Notes: generated by a model from the letters alone, not told the origin. Numbered from the stretch's first letter, positions 1-5,819 are shown. The stretch is 6,806 nt of DNA from an uncultured Lachnospiraceae bacterium (GCA_934418055.1 CAKRWX010000131.1:1-6806), one strand, 5' to 3'. A program made the numbers and translations.

Positions 1-1769
1 CTCAACAGATGAGCTGTCTGCTTCGGCTGACGCTCTCTGGTGAAGACGCCTTTCCGGTTGCCTCCTACACGCATGATTCCCTGTCCTGTCTGGAAATCCG
101 CAAAGTTCCATGCCAGTTCTCCCACGACCCACGGATAGCGGTCAAATACTTTTGCGTACATCTCCATATATTCATCCTGATACTCCTGGCTCCACATGCT
201 GGCTGGAAGGCGGTGCATCTCTGGAAGTGTATCGGTTCCATACTCTGTAAAGATAAATGGATGGTTCGGATAATGCACAGCCCACTGATCCATCTCCTCT
301 AAGAATTCTGCCTCTGCGTCTTCCATCTCGCCGCCATGGATGTACCAGCCATAATAGCGGTTCAGACATACGAAATCCATCAACGGGTACACCTGACAGC
401 AATCCGGGCCACTGCTCTTCTCCAGCGCACCGGTCAGCGGACGATGCTGGATATCCAGTTCTCTGGCTCTTGCAAATACTGGAGCGAAATAATCATGGGC
501 AAATGGACTGGTAGTCTCTGCTTCATTGAAAATACTCCATGCAAAAACGCTTGGATGGTTCTTATCGCGGGTAATCATTTCTTCGACTGCCTGCAAATGG
601 TGTTTCTGCAGTTTCTCCACATGATCGCCACGGAAGAATCCAGTATAGCTGCTTCCTGTTCCAGCTGCCAGATAGTTGGTAAAGCTTCGCATCAGGCCCA
701 CTGCCGGAACCTCATCGATGATCAGGAAACCTTCTTCATCCGCCATCTGATACCACTCCTCCGCATATGGATAATGGCTGGTACGGAAACAGTTGGCGTG
801 AATCCATTTCAGGCACTCATAATCTCTCTTGGCAACGGCATAATTAAAACCTTTGCCCAGCATATCACAGTCTTCATGTTTGCCAAAGCCCTTCAGATAT
901 ACTTTCTCCCCGCTGATCCAGAACTGGTTATCCTTGATCTCCACGGTACGGATACCGATCTTCGCACTGTACTCATCCACCTCTCCCACAGTGGCAGTAA
1001 AGGTATACAAATATGCATTGCGGACTTTCCACAAATGGGCTTTCTCCACTTTCAGCGTTCCTTCTTTTCCCTCTGCCTGCGCCACGACCTGGCCCTGGGC
1101 ATCCCGTAAAGTAACAGAAACCGGTGTTTCCCCATTGGTCACAACCTGGTAATGAACCAGCGCATCCTCTCCATCTAATTCATAATCCACGGTGTAATCC
1201 TGGATTGCCTCAGGGCTTGTCTGAACGAGCCATACACTTCTGTGGATTCCGCCAAAGTTAAAGAAATCAAAATACGGTGCGTTGATCTTCCGGCCGGTTC
1301 TTGTGGTTTTCACAGCTCCACACGGCATACTGGTCTCATTTAACTCATTATTTACCCAGACTACCAGACGGTTTGGATCATCAGCAACTGCCACGTCCGT
1401 TACATCAGCCACCACTGGAAGAAATCCGCCCTCATGTTCTGCCACCAGAACGCCGTTGCAGTAAACACGGCAGCGGTTGGTCACGCTTCCAAAACGGATG
1501 TACTGCTTCTTTCCATTATGATCTGACGGAAGATAAAATTCTGTCTCATACCAGAAATCACCGCAATAGTCCCTCTTTTCTGCTTCTGTAAACACCTCGC
1601 TGAAACTTCCAGGAACTGCCATGGACACGCTGTCCGGCAAACCAGATTCCTGCCATTTTTCTTCCATTCCCTTAGATTCCGGATCAAACTGAAATCTCCA
1701 CAGACCATCCAGACAGATCGCCTGGCGCTTCGTATTGGTGATCGGATACAGTAATGAATATGGTATCAT
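1..1769 (-). CDS. uidA: Beta-glucuronidase, glycoside hydrolase family 2 (3' end cut by window edge)
   Basis: This retaining glycosidase removes terminal beta-D-glucuronic acid from glucuronides; no signal peptide is visible, so it is probably cytoplasmic. The 589 visible codons end in ...PKQTAHLL, a few to about fifteen residues short of the usual ~600-residue length. Order: N-terminal GH2 jelly roll (about 15-185, with RDYCGDFWYETEFYLP), an immunoglobulin-like sandwich (about 185-280), then the TIM barrel. E416 in SIFNEAE is the expected acid/base and E509 in FTEYGTDT the nucleophile. NRYYGWY (470-476) and the NxK motif N571-R572-K573, which contacts the glucuronate carboxylate, separate it from beta-galactosidases. 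The segment between AVG (356-358) and HLQA (391) is about 32 residues, near the length in E. coli GusA, suggesting a Loop 1-type gut enzyme (inference). The ATG at 1769 is preceded by AGGAGG 9 nt upstream. It closely resembles recalled R. gnavus GUS. No permease or uronate gene is visible nearby. Confidence 0.95.
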   Translation of the reverse strand, partial: MIPYSLLYPITNTKRQAICLDGLWRFQFDPESKGMEEKWQESGLPDSVSMAVPGSFSEVFTEAEKRDYCGDFWYETEFYLPSDHNGKKQYIRFGSVTNRCRVYCNGVLVAEHEGGFLPVVADVTDVAVADDPNRLVVWVNNELNETSMPCGAVKTTRTGRKINAPYFDFFNFGGIHRSVWLVQTSPEAIQDYTVDYELDGEDALVHYQVVTNGETPVSVTLRDAQGQVVAQAEGKEGTLKVEKAHLWKVRNAYLYTFTATVGEVDEYSAKIGIRTVEIKDNQFWISGEKVYLKGFGKHEDCDMLGKGFNYAVAKRDYECLKWIHANCFRTSHYPYAEEWYQMADEEGFLIIDEVPAVGLMRSFTNYLAAGTGSSYTGFFRGDHVEKLQKHHLQAVEEMITRDKNHPSVFAWSIFNEAETTSPFAHDYFAPVFARARELDIQHRPLTGALEKSSGPDCCQVYPLMDFVCLNRYYGWYIHGGEMEDAEAEFLEEMDQWAVHYPNHPFIFTEYGTDTLPEMHRLPASMWSQEYQDEYMEMYAKVFDRYPWVVGELAWNFADFQTGQGIMRVGGNRKGVFTRERQPKQTAHLL

Positions 1770-1778
1770 CGAAACTCT

Positions 1779-1784
1779 CCTCCT
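1779..1784 (-). promoter_or_regulatory. Ribosome binding site of uidA
   Basis: Perfect AGGAGG on the minus strand with a 9-nt spacer to the ATG at 1769. It fixes the start of the beta-glucuronidase, whose N-terminus (MIPYSLLYPI) also matches the short leader expected in gut Firmicute GUS proteins. Confidence 0.85.
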
Positions 1785-1801
1785 TAAAAATAAGTAACCC
1801 C

Positions 1802-1817
1802 CTCTGTCATTCCAGAG
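1802..1817. promoter_or_regulatory. Inverted repeat at the predicted uidA transcription start
   Basis: CTCTG, a 6-nt spacer, then CAGAG. It sits immediately downstream of the predicted -10, at about +3 to +18 of the transcript. It could be an operator or a small leader hairpin; five base pairs alone are weak evidence. Confidence 0.3.
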
Positions 1818-1826
1818 TATGGCTTT

Positions 1827-1855
1827 ATTTTACGAGGAAAGCAGGAAAATAGCAA
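1827..1855 (-). promoter_or_regulatory. Probable sigma-A promoter of uidA
   Basis: On the minus strand, TTGCTA (1855-1850) and TAAAAT (1832-1827) are separated by exactly 17 nt. The -10 matches the consensus at 5 of 6 positions and the -35 at 4 of 6. Transcription would begin near 1820, giving a leader of about 50 nt before the ATG. Three inverted repeats lie across or next to it, suggesting repressor or activator control. Confidence 0.6.
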
Positions 1856-1861
1856 CTATTT
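1847..1861. promoter_or_regulatory. Inverted repeat overlapping the uidA -35 box (candidate operator)
   Basis: AAATAG, CAA, CTATTT forms a perfect 6-bp inverted repeat with a 3-nt centre. It covers the predicted -35 hexamer (1850-1855), where a bound repressor would block RNA polymerase. The cognate regulator is not in the window. Glucuronidase genes are often controlled by TetR- or GntR-type regulators, but the type here is unknown. Confidence 0.4.
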
Positions 1862-1873
1862 CAGACCACTTTT

Positions 1874-1907
1874 GTGATATTTTGCTATCATTTTTCGGCA
1901 ATATCAC
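1874..1907. promoter_or_regulatory. Long-spaced inverted repeat upstream of uidA promoter
   Basis: GTGATATT (1874-1881) and AATATCAC (1900-1907) are perfect 8-nt complements with an 18-nt centre. Within it a second symmetric pair, TGATA (1875-1879) and TATCA (1886-1890), is spaced 11 bp start to start, and another TATCA occurs at 1912-1916. The block lies between the LOR stop codon and the uidA -35 box. It lacks a T-tract on the minus strand, so it does not look like a terminator for the LOR gene; a regulator-binding region is more likely. Confidence 0.4.
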
Positions 1908-1921
1908 CATTTATCAAAGGA

Positions 1922-2392
1922 TTAGTTGTTAGAACATTTCTCCGCATCGATGGCCAACACAAACATCAGCACATGGAGCGCATCCCCTGCCCGTTCAATA
2001 TCCAGCACATAGGTATCAGTCATATGGAACAGTTCCTTGGAAACCGTGGCCACTAGACCGCCATAGGCATCGGTGATCCGATAATCCCATCCCATAAAGT
2101 TTCCTTCCACCTGCCAGCCGTTAAAATCAATATCATAGCGGTGTTCAAAGAGGGCAAATTCTTTGCTGATGCAACCCAGGTACTGATCATTTTCATACAA
2201 CTCAAATTTCGGAAGGAACGTAAAAATCTTCTCCTTCACAGTCCCAATCTCCCGGTCATGCTGATCAAAAATCTTCAGACAATGGCCCCAGGACAGCTGC
2301 CCTTTCACCGTGTATACAGGATTCTCTCTTTCATCATAAATATCATAGCTGTCAAACCAGGAAAAGAATCTCTGACGGAATAATAATCTCAT
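1922..2392 (-). CDS. LURP-one-related (LOR / YxjI-like) family protein
   Basis: A 156-residue protein of unknown biochemical function. It fits the LOR family (plant LURP1, Bacillus subtilis YxjI), whose members fold as a Tubby-like twelve-stranded beta barrel around a central helix. Visible family features are the basic, aromatic start MRLLFRQRFFSWFDSYDIYDE, a VKGQLSWGHCLKIFD strand pair, the RYDIDFNGWQVEGNFMGWDYRI core (written here only as landmarks near residues 85-106), VATVSKE, and the C-terminal DTYVLDI...VLAIDAEKC helix. No signal peptide or membrane segment is evident. ATG 2392 is preferred over GTG 2407 because GGAGG lies 8 nt before it and inside the longer reading. It has its own promoter and is divergent from the alkyltransferase gene. 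Function in bacteria is not established; membrane or phosphoinositide binding is only an analogy with Tubby proteins. Confidence 0.85.
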   Translation of the reverse strand: MRLLFRQRFFSWFDSYDIYDERENPVYTVKGQLSWGHCLKIFDQHDREIGTVKEKIFTFLPKFELYENDQYLGCISKEFALFEHRYDIDFNGWQVEGNFMGWDYRITDAYGGLVATVSKELFHMTDTYVLDIERAGDALHVLMFVLAIDAEKCSNN

Positions 2393-2400
2393 AAACAGCA

Positions 2401-2405
2401 CCTCC
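2401..2405 (-). promoter_or_regulatory. Ribosome binding site that decides the LOR gene start
   Basis: GGAGG on the minus strand, 8 nt before the ATG at 2392. The alternative GTG start at 2407 overlaps this site and has no comparable site upstream of it, so the shorter 156-residue protein is the better call. Confidence 0.75.
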
Positions 2406-2422
2406 ACATCTTTCTTATTTTT

Positions 2423-2451
2423 ATTCTAAGGAGTAAACTAGGAAATAACAA
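2423..2451 (-). promoter_or_regulatory. Probable sigma-A promoter of the LOR gene
   Basis: On the minus strand, TTGTTA (2451-2446) and TAGAAT (2428-2423) with a 17-nt spacer, matching consensus at 4/6 and 5/6 positions. Transcription would start near 2416, leaving a short leader that contains the GGAGG site. For the divergent plus-strand gene I see only a weak -10-like TATAAC at 2472-2477 without a convincing -35. Confidence 0.55.
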
Positions 2452-2497
2452 GAAACAAAAGATTACGTTTTTATAACAGTTTCAGATAGGAGATTTT

Positions 2498-2824
2498 ATG
2501 AACCAGAAGGCCCGTTCCCATACCAGTTTTGATGAAGATTTTGCTTATGAAGTTCTCTCTGTTGTAGAAGAAATTCCTGAAGGAAAAGTAGCCACCTACG
2601 GCCAGATTGCCCGTCTCATCGGCAAGGAAAAGAATTCCCGCCTGGTGGCCCGCGCCCTCTCCCATGCCGACCAATACGGCGAATTTCCCTGTCACCGGGT
2701 CGTTAACCACGCCGGACGACTGGCTCCTGGATGGGTAGAGCAGGGATTTTTGCTGATGCAGGAAGGAGTGGAACTGAAAGATCGGAATCATGTAGATTTA
2801 AAGAAATATCAATGGGATTGTTAA
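2498..2824 (+). CDS. Stand-alone MGMT-family alkyltransferase domain protein (PCHR active site)
   Basis: A 108-residue protein equal to the C-terminal DNA-binding/active-site domain of O6-alkylguanine-DNA alkyltransferases. Those enzymes repair O6-alkylguanine by irreversible transfer of the alkyl group to a cysteine. Visible landmarks are IPEGKVATYGQIA (26-38; Y34 is the base-flipping tyrosine position), R52 in VARAL (arginine-finger position), the catalytic PCHRVV (C65, H66) and E89 in LMQEG, completing the Cys-His-Glu set. The N-terminal Ada/OGT domain is absent, and the usual GG(Y/F) after PCHR is replaced by APGW (76-79). Alkyltransferase-like (ATL) proteins are similarly short but carry Trp in place of Cys, so this one lies between the two classes: it may transfer alkyl groups or act as a lesion sensor. 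Start ATG 2498 has AGGAG 5 nt upstream. It is divergent from the LOR gene and convergent with ppdK. Confidence 0.88.
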   Translation: MNQKARSHTSFDEDFAYEVLSVVEEIPEGKVATYGQIARLIGKEKNSRLVARALSHADQYGEFPCHRVVNHAGRLAPGWVEQGFLLMQEGVELKDRNHVDLKKYQWDC

Positions 2825-2893
2825 TTTCTGCCGCTGCAATGTGCCCACATCATCCTTTGATCAATATACGACCAATCACCACGAAGGCACTTT

Positions 2894-2910
2894 ACACTCA
2901 TGCAAAGTGT
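2894..2910 (+). terminator. Weak hairpin downstream of the alkyltransferase gene
   Basis: ACACT, a 7-nt loop, AGTGT, then TTTATAGTTT on the plus strand. An alternative pairing CACTTT (2888-2893) with AAAGTG (2904-2909) is also possible. It could help end plus-strand transcription ahead of the stronger hairpin at 2921-2956, but the stem is short. Confidence 0.25.
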
Positions 2911-2920
2911 TTTATAGTTT

Positions 2921-2956
2921 AAAAAGGCTGTCATATTCTCATATGACAGCCTTTTT
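2921..2956. terminator. Bidirectional intrinsic terminator between the alkyltransferase gene and ppdK
   Basis: A perfect 16-bp inverted repeat, AAAAAGGCTGTCATAT and its complement, around a 4-nt loop (TCTC). Each direction reads a GC-containing stem (GGCTGTC) followed by a run of at least five T. It lies 97 nt after the plus-strand gene and 18 nt after the ppdK stop codon, so it can end both convergent transcripts. Confidence 0.92.
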
Positions 2957-2973
2957 ATCAGTTTATTCACTGA

Positions 2974-5610
2974 TTATTTGTTATTTTTCTGAGCAATTGC
3001 CGCCTGTGCAGCCGCGAGCCGCGCAATTGGTACACGGAATGGAGAACAGGAAACGTAGTCCAGACCAATCTTGTTGCAGAACTCTACGGAAGATGGGTCT
3101 CCGCCATGCTCGCCACAGATACCAATGTGCAGATCTGGGTTAGCAGATTTACCAAGCTGGATTGCCATCTCCATCAGCTTACCAACGCCCTTCTGATCCA
3201 GTTTTGCAAATGGGTCATTCTCATAGATCTTAGCATCGTAGTAAGAACCTAAGAACTTACCAGCATCATCACGGGAGAAGCCGAAGGTCATCTGAGTTAA
3301 ATCGTTCGTACCGAAGCAGAAGAAATCAGCCTCTTTTGCGATCTCATCAGCAGTTAAAGCTGCTCTTGGGATCTCGATCATGGTACCTACATGATATTTC
3401 AGATCAGAACCAGCTGCTGCGATCTCTGCATCTGCAGTCTCAACAACGGTCTTCTTACAGTACTTTAACTCTTTTACTTCACCGATCAATGGGATCATGA
3501 TCTCTGGCTCAAGCTTCCAGTCTGGATGAGCATTTTTCACTTTGATTGCTGCACGGATAACAGCTTTGGTCTGCATAACTGCGATCTCTGGATAAGTAAC
3601 AGCCAGACGGCATCCACGATGTCCCATCATTGGGTTGAACTCATGTAAGGAGTTGCAGATAGCCTTGATCTGCTCTACTGTCTTGCCTTTTGCTTTTGCC
3701 AGCTTCTCAATATCAGCCTTCTCGGTTGGAACAAACTCATGTAACGGCGGATCCAGGAAACGGATGGTAACTGGGTTGCCTTCCATAGCCTCGTATAACT
3801 GCTCGAAATCACCCTGCTGTAATGGAAGGATCTTCTCCAGAGCCTCTTCTCTCTCTTCTACAGTATCAGAACAGATCATCTCACGGAATGCCTCGATACG
3901 GTCACCCTCGAAGAACATATGCTCTGTACGGCAAAGTCCAAGTCCCTCAGCGCCTAACTCGCGAGCTTTCTTTGCATCTGCCGGTGTATCAGCATTGGTA
4001 CGTACAGACATGGTTCTGTACTCATCAGCCCAGGCCATGATACGTCCGAACTCGCCTGCGATCTTAGCTTCTACCGTTGGGATCGCACCATCGTATACAC
4101 AACCGGTGGAACCATCGAAGGAAATCACATCTCCCTCATGATACTCTTTTCCACCTAATGTAAATTTCTTGTTTTCCTCATCCATGATGATATCGCCACA
4201 TCCGGATACACAGCAAGCACCCATACCACGTGCAACTACTGCTGCATGAGAAGTCATACCGCCACGAACAGTTAAGATACCCTGGGAAGCCTTCATACCG
4301 GCAATATCCTCTGGGGAGGTCTCCAGACGAACCAGAACAACTTTCTCGCCTCTTGCAGCCCACGCTTCAGCATCATCAGCGGTAAATACGATCTTACCAC
4401 AAGCAGCACCTGGAGCAGCGCCTAACGCTTTTGCGATTGGAGTTGCAGCCTTCAGTGCCTTCTGATCGAAGGTTGGATGCAGTAAGGAATCCAGGTTACG
4501 AGGATCGATCATAGCGACAGCCTCTTCTGGTGTTCTCATACCTTCATCTACCAGATCACAAGCGATCTTTAAAGCAGCCTGAGCGGTTCTCTTACCATTA
4601 CGTGTCTGCAGCATGTACAGTTTGCCGTGCTCAACGGTAAACTCCATATCCTGCATATCTCTATAATGATCTTCCAGAGTCTTGCATACGTTCTTGAACT
4701 CATCAAATGCCTCTGGGAATTTCTCTGCCATCTCATCGATGTGCATTGGTGTACGAACACCAGCAACAACGTCCTCGCCCTGTGCGTTGGTTAAGAACTC
4801 ACCAAACAGACCCTTTGCACCAGTTGCCGGGTCACGGGTAAATGCAACACCTGTACCACAGTCATCACCCATGTTACCAAATGCCATGGACTGTACGTTT
4901 ACAGCAGTACCCCAGGAATATGGGATATCGTTATCACGACGGTAGATGTTCGCACGTGGGTTGTCCCAGGAACGGAATACTGCTTTGATTGCTCCCATTA
5001 ACTGCTCCTTAGGATCATCTGGGAAATCAGCACCGATCTTATTCTTATATTCAGCCTTAAACTGGTTAGCCAGCTCTTTTAAATCATTCGCATCCAGCTC
5101 AACGTCCAGTGTAACGCCCTTTTTCTCTTTCATCTCGTCGATAAGAGCCTCAAAGTACTTCTTACCAACTTCCATAACTACATCAGAATACATCTGGATG
5201 AATCTTCTGTAGCAGTCCCAAGCCCAACGTGGATTACCGGACTTCTCAGCCAGTACGTTGACTACCTGCTCATTTAAGCCCAGGTTTAAGATGGTATCCA
5301 TCATACCAGGCATAGATGCACGCGCACCAGAACGAACAGATACAAGCAGTGGGTTCTCAATATCACCAAACTTCTTGCCGGTGATCTCTTCCATCTTCAC
5401 AATATACTCGTTGATCTGACCCTGGATCTCAGCATTGATCTCACGGCCATCCTCGTAGTACTGTGTACAAGCCTCTGTAGTAATCGTAAATCCCTGTGGT
5501 ACTGGAAGGCCGATGTTTGTCATCTCTGCCAGGTTCGCACCTTTGCCGCCTAACAGATTTCTCATTGTTGCGTTACCTTCACTAAACAGGTAAACCCACT
5601 TTTTTGCCAT
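2974..5610 (-). CDS. ppdK: Pyruvate, phosphate dikinase
   Basis: A cytosolic enzyme interconverting pyruvate, ATP and phosphate with PEP, AMP and pyrophosphate. In anaerobic clostridia it can run glycolytically, conserving pyrophosphate energy, or supply PEP. The 878 residues fit the usual 870-880. Domain order: N-terminal ATP-grasp nucleotide-binding domain (GGKGANLAEM 21-30; SVRSGARASMPGMMDT 91-106; LQTRNGKRT 334-342), central phosphohistidine swivel domain with GGMTSHAAVVARG (H455 carries phosphate), and C-terminal PEP/pyruvate TIM barrel (RTEHMFF from R561; RFLDPPLHEF from R617; E746 in TMIEIPRAAL; N769-D770 in FGTNDLTQ; catalytic C832 in GICGEHGGD). The order and spacing agree closely with recalled Clostridium symbiosum PPDK, where the key residues are H455 and C831. 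ATG 5610 has GAGGAGG upstream. It is a single transcription unit with its own promoter, an upstream cre site and a terminator 18 nt after the stop. No PPDK regulatory protein gene is visible nearby. Confidence 0.98.
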   Translation of the reverse strand: MAKKWVYLFSEGNATMRNLLGGKGANLAEMTNIGLPVPQGFTITTEACTQYYEDGREINAEIQGQINEYIVKMEEITGKKFGDIENPLLVSVRSGARASMPGMMDTILNLGLNEQVVNVLAEKSGNPRWAWDCYRRFIQMYSDVVMEVGKKYFEALIDEMKEKKGVTLDVELDANDLKELANQFKAEYKNKIGADFPDDPKEQLMGAIKAVFRSWDNPRANIYRRDNDIPYSWGTAVNVQSMAFGNMGDDCGTGVAFTRDPATGAKGLFGEFLTNAQGEDVVAGVRTPMHIDEMAEKFPEAFDEFKNVCKTLEDHYRDMQDMEFTVEHGKLYMLQTRNGKRTAQAALKIACDLVDEGMRTPEEAVAMIDPRNLDSLLHPTFDQKALKAATPIAKALGAAPGAACGKIVFTADDAEAWAARGEKVVLVRLETSPEDIAGMKASQGILTVRGGMTSHAAVVARGMGACCVSGCGDIIMDEENKKFTLGGKEYHEGDVISFDGSTGCVYDGAIPTVEAKIAGEFGRIMAWADEYRTMSVRTNADTPADAKKARELGAEGLGLCRTEHMFFEGDRIEAFREMICSDTVEEREEALEKILPLQQGDFEQLYEAMEGNPVTIRFLDPPLHEFVPTEKADIEKLAKAKGKTVEQIKAICNSLHEFNPMMGHRGCRLAVTYPEIAVMQTKAVIRAAIKVKNAHPDWKLEPEIMIPLIGEVKELKYCKKTVVETADAEIAAAGSDLKYHVGTMIEIPRAALTADEIAKEADFFCFGTNDLTQMTFGFSRDDAGKFLGSYYDAKIYENDPFAKLDQKGVGKLMEMAIQLGKSANPDLHIGICGEHGGDPSSVEFCNKIGLDYVSCSPFRVPIARLAAAQAAIAQKNNK

Positions 5611-5620
5611 AATGATATTT

Positions 5621-5627
5621 CCTCCTC
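5621..5627 (-). promoter_or_regulatory. Ribosome binding site of ppdK
   Basis: GAGGAGG on the minus strand, 10 nt before the ATG at 5610. The spacing is at the long end but normal for Firmicutes, and the resulting N-terminus MAKKWVYLF matches the family start. Confidence 0.85.
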
Positions 5628-5631
5628 AACT

Positions 5632-5647
5632 TGTAGAATCTTCTACA
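5632..5647 (-). promoter_or_regulatory. Leader hairpin next to the ppdK ribosome binding site
   Basis: On the minus strand TGTAGAA and TTCTACA are perfect complements around GA; a folded RNA would have about six base pairs and a 4-nt loop. It ends 4 nt before GAGGAGG, so it could affect ribosome access or mRNA decay. Its small size makes function uncertain. Confidence 0.35.
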
Positions 5648-5656
5648 GCATTGTCA

Positions 5657-5686
5657 CCGTCAGTCCATTTGGTTCCCCTCTGACAG
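5657..5686 (-). promoter_or_regulatory. Hairpin at the 5' end of the predicted ppdK mRNA
   Basis: CTGTCAG (5686-5680) and CTGACGG (5663-5657) can pair over 7 bp with one G-U wobble around a 16-nt loop. It begins only about 3 nt inside the predicted transcript, a position where stem-loops often stabilise mRNA. No known riboswitch class is recognised. Confidence 0.3.
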
Positions 5687-5695
5687 TCTGCTATT

Positions 5696-5723
5696 AGTAT
5701 AACACATTTTTTCTTCAAGTAAA
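5696..5723 (-). promoter_or_regulatory. Probable sigma-A promoter of ppdK
   Basis: On the minus strand, TTTACT (5723-5718) and TATACT (5701-5696) with a 16-nt A-rich spacer. The -10 matches consensus at 5 of 6 positions and the -35 at 4 of 6. Transcription would start near 5689, giving a leader of about 79 nt. The upstream DNA is rich in A and T tracts, which can act as an UP element. Confidence 0.6.
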
Positions 5724-5756
5724 GTGTTTTTTGTACATTTTCCATAGTTTTTGCTA

Positions 5757-5770
5757 TGTAAGCGGTTACA
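5757..5770. promoter_or_regulatory. Catabolite-responsive element (cre), CcpA binding site
   Basis: TGTAAGCGGTTACA fits every fixed position of the Bacillus cre consensus TGWNANCGNTNWCA and is almost fully palindromic. Its centre is about 75 bp upstream of the predicted ppdK start site. In Firmicutes, CcpA bound well upstream of a promoter (as at ackA and pta) usually activates, whereas sites over or inside genes repress. CcpA-HPr(Ser-P) activation of ppdK on good sugars is therefore the favoured inference, though the site is also just 50 bp beyond the oxidoreductase stop. Confidence 0.65.
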
Positions 5771-5790
5771 TTTTTTGTGCATATTCACAT

Positions 5791-5819
5791 ATTCGATTTC
5801 TATTCGTATATACGAATAG
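5791..5819. promoter_or_regulatory. 20-bp perfect palindrome plus extra half-site (candidate operator)
   Basis: Positions 5800-5819 form a perfect palindrome with arms CTATTCGTAT and ATACGAATAG. A further copy of the half-site ATTCG lies at 5791-5795, so ATTCG at 5791, ATTCG at 5802 and CGAAT at 5813 start exactly 11 bp apart, about one helical turn. This arrangement suits a dimeric DNA-binding regulator. It directly abuts the oxidoreductase stop codon (TAG, 5822-5820) and lies about 110-130 bp upstream of the predicted ppdK start. As RNA it would fold as an AT-rich 8-bp stem, but no T-tract follows on the minus strand, so a normal terminator is unlikely. Confidence 0.5.

Noticed and set aside
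336..1109. Long open frame on the plus strand (257 codons) inside uidA
   Set aside because: It is antisense to a confidently identified GH2 enzyme with all catalytic motifs, has no recognisable domain, and no ribosome binding site stands out.
1874..1907. Inverted repeat considered as a terminator for the LOR gene
   Set aside because: The loop is 18 nt, the stem AT-rich, and the minus strand continues with AAAAGTGG instead of a T-tract.
2141..2383. 80-codon plus-strand open frame antisense to the LOR gene
   Set aside because: No family resemblance, and the minus strand carries a recognisable LOR protein with promoter and ribosome binding site.
2471..2791. 106-codon minus-strand open frame antisense to the alkyltransferase gene
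   Set aside because: The plus strand encodes the PCHR alkyltransferase domain with a good ribosome binding site; the antisense frame has no supporting signal.
3635..4141. 168-codon plus-strand open frame inside ppdK
   Set aside because: Serine- and alanine-rich low-complexity translation typical of the reverse strand of a codon-biased gene; the opposite strand encodes conserved PPDK motifs throughout.
5800..5819. Palindrome considered as an intrinsic terminator for the oxidoreductase gene
   Set aside because: The stem is AT-rich and no T-run follows on the minus strand; the phased extra half-site fits a protein-binding site better.
5624..5819. Possible riboswitch or small RNA upstream of ppdK
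   Set aside because: The predicted leader is only about 79 nt with two simple hairpins and matches no riboswitch class I recognise.
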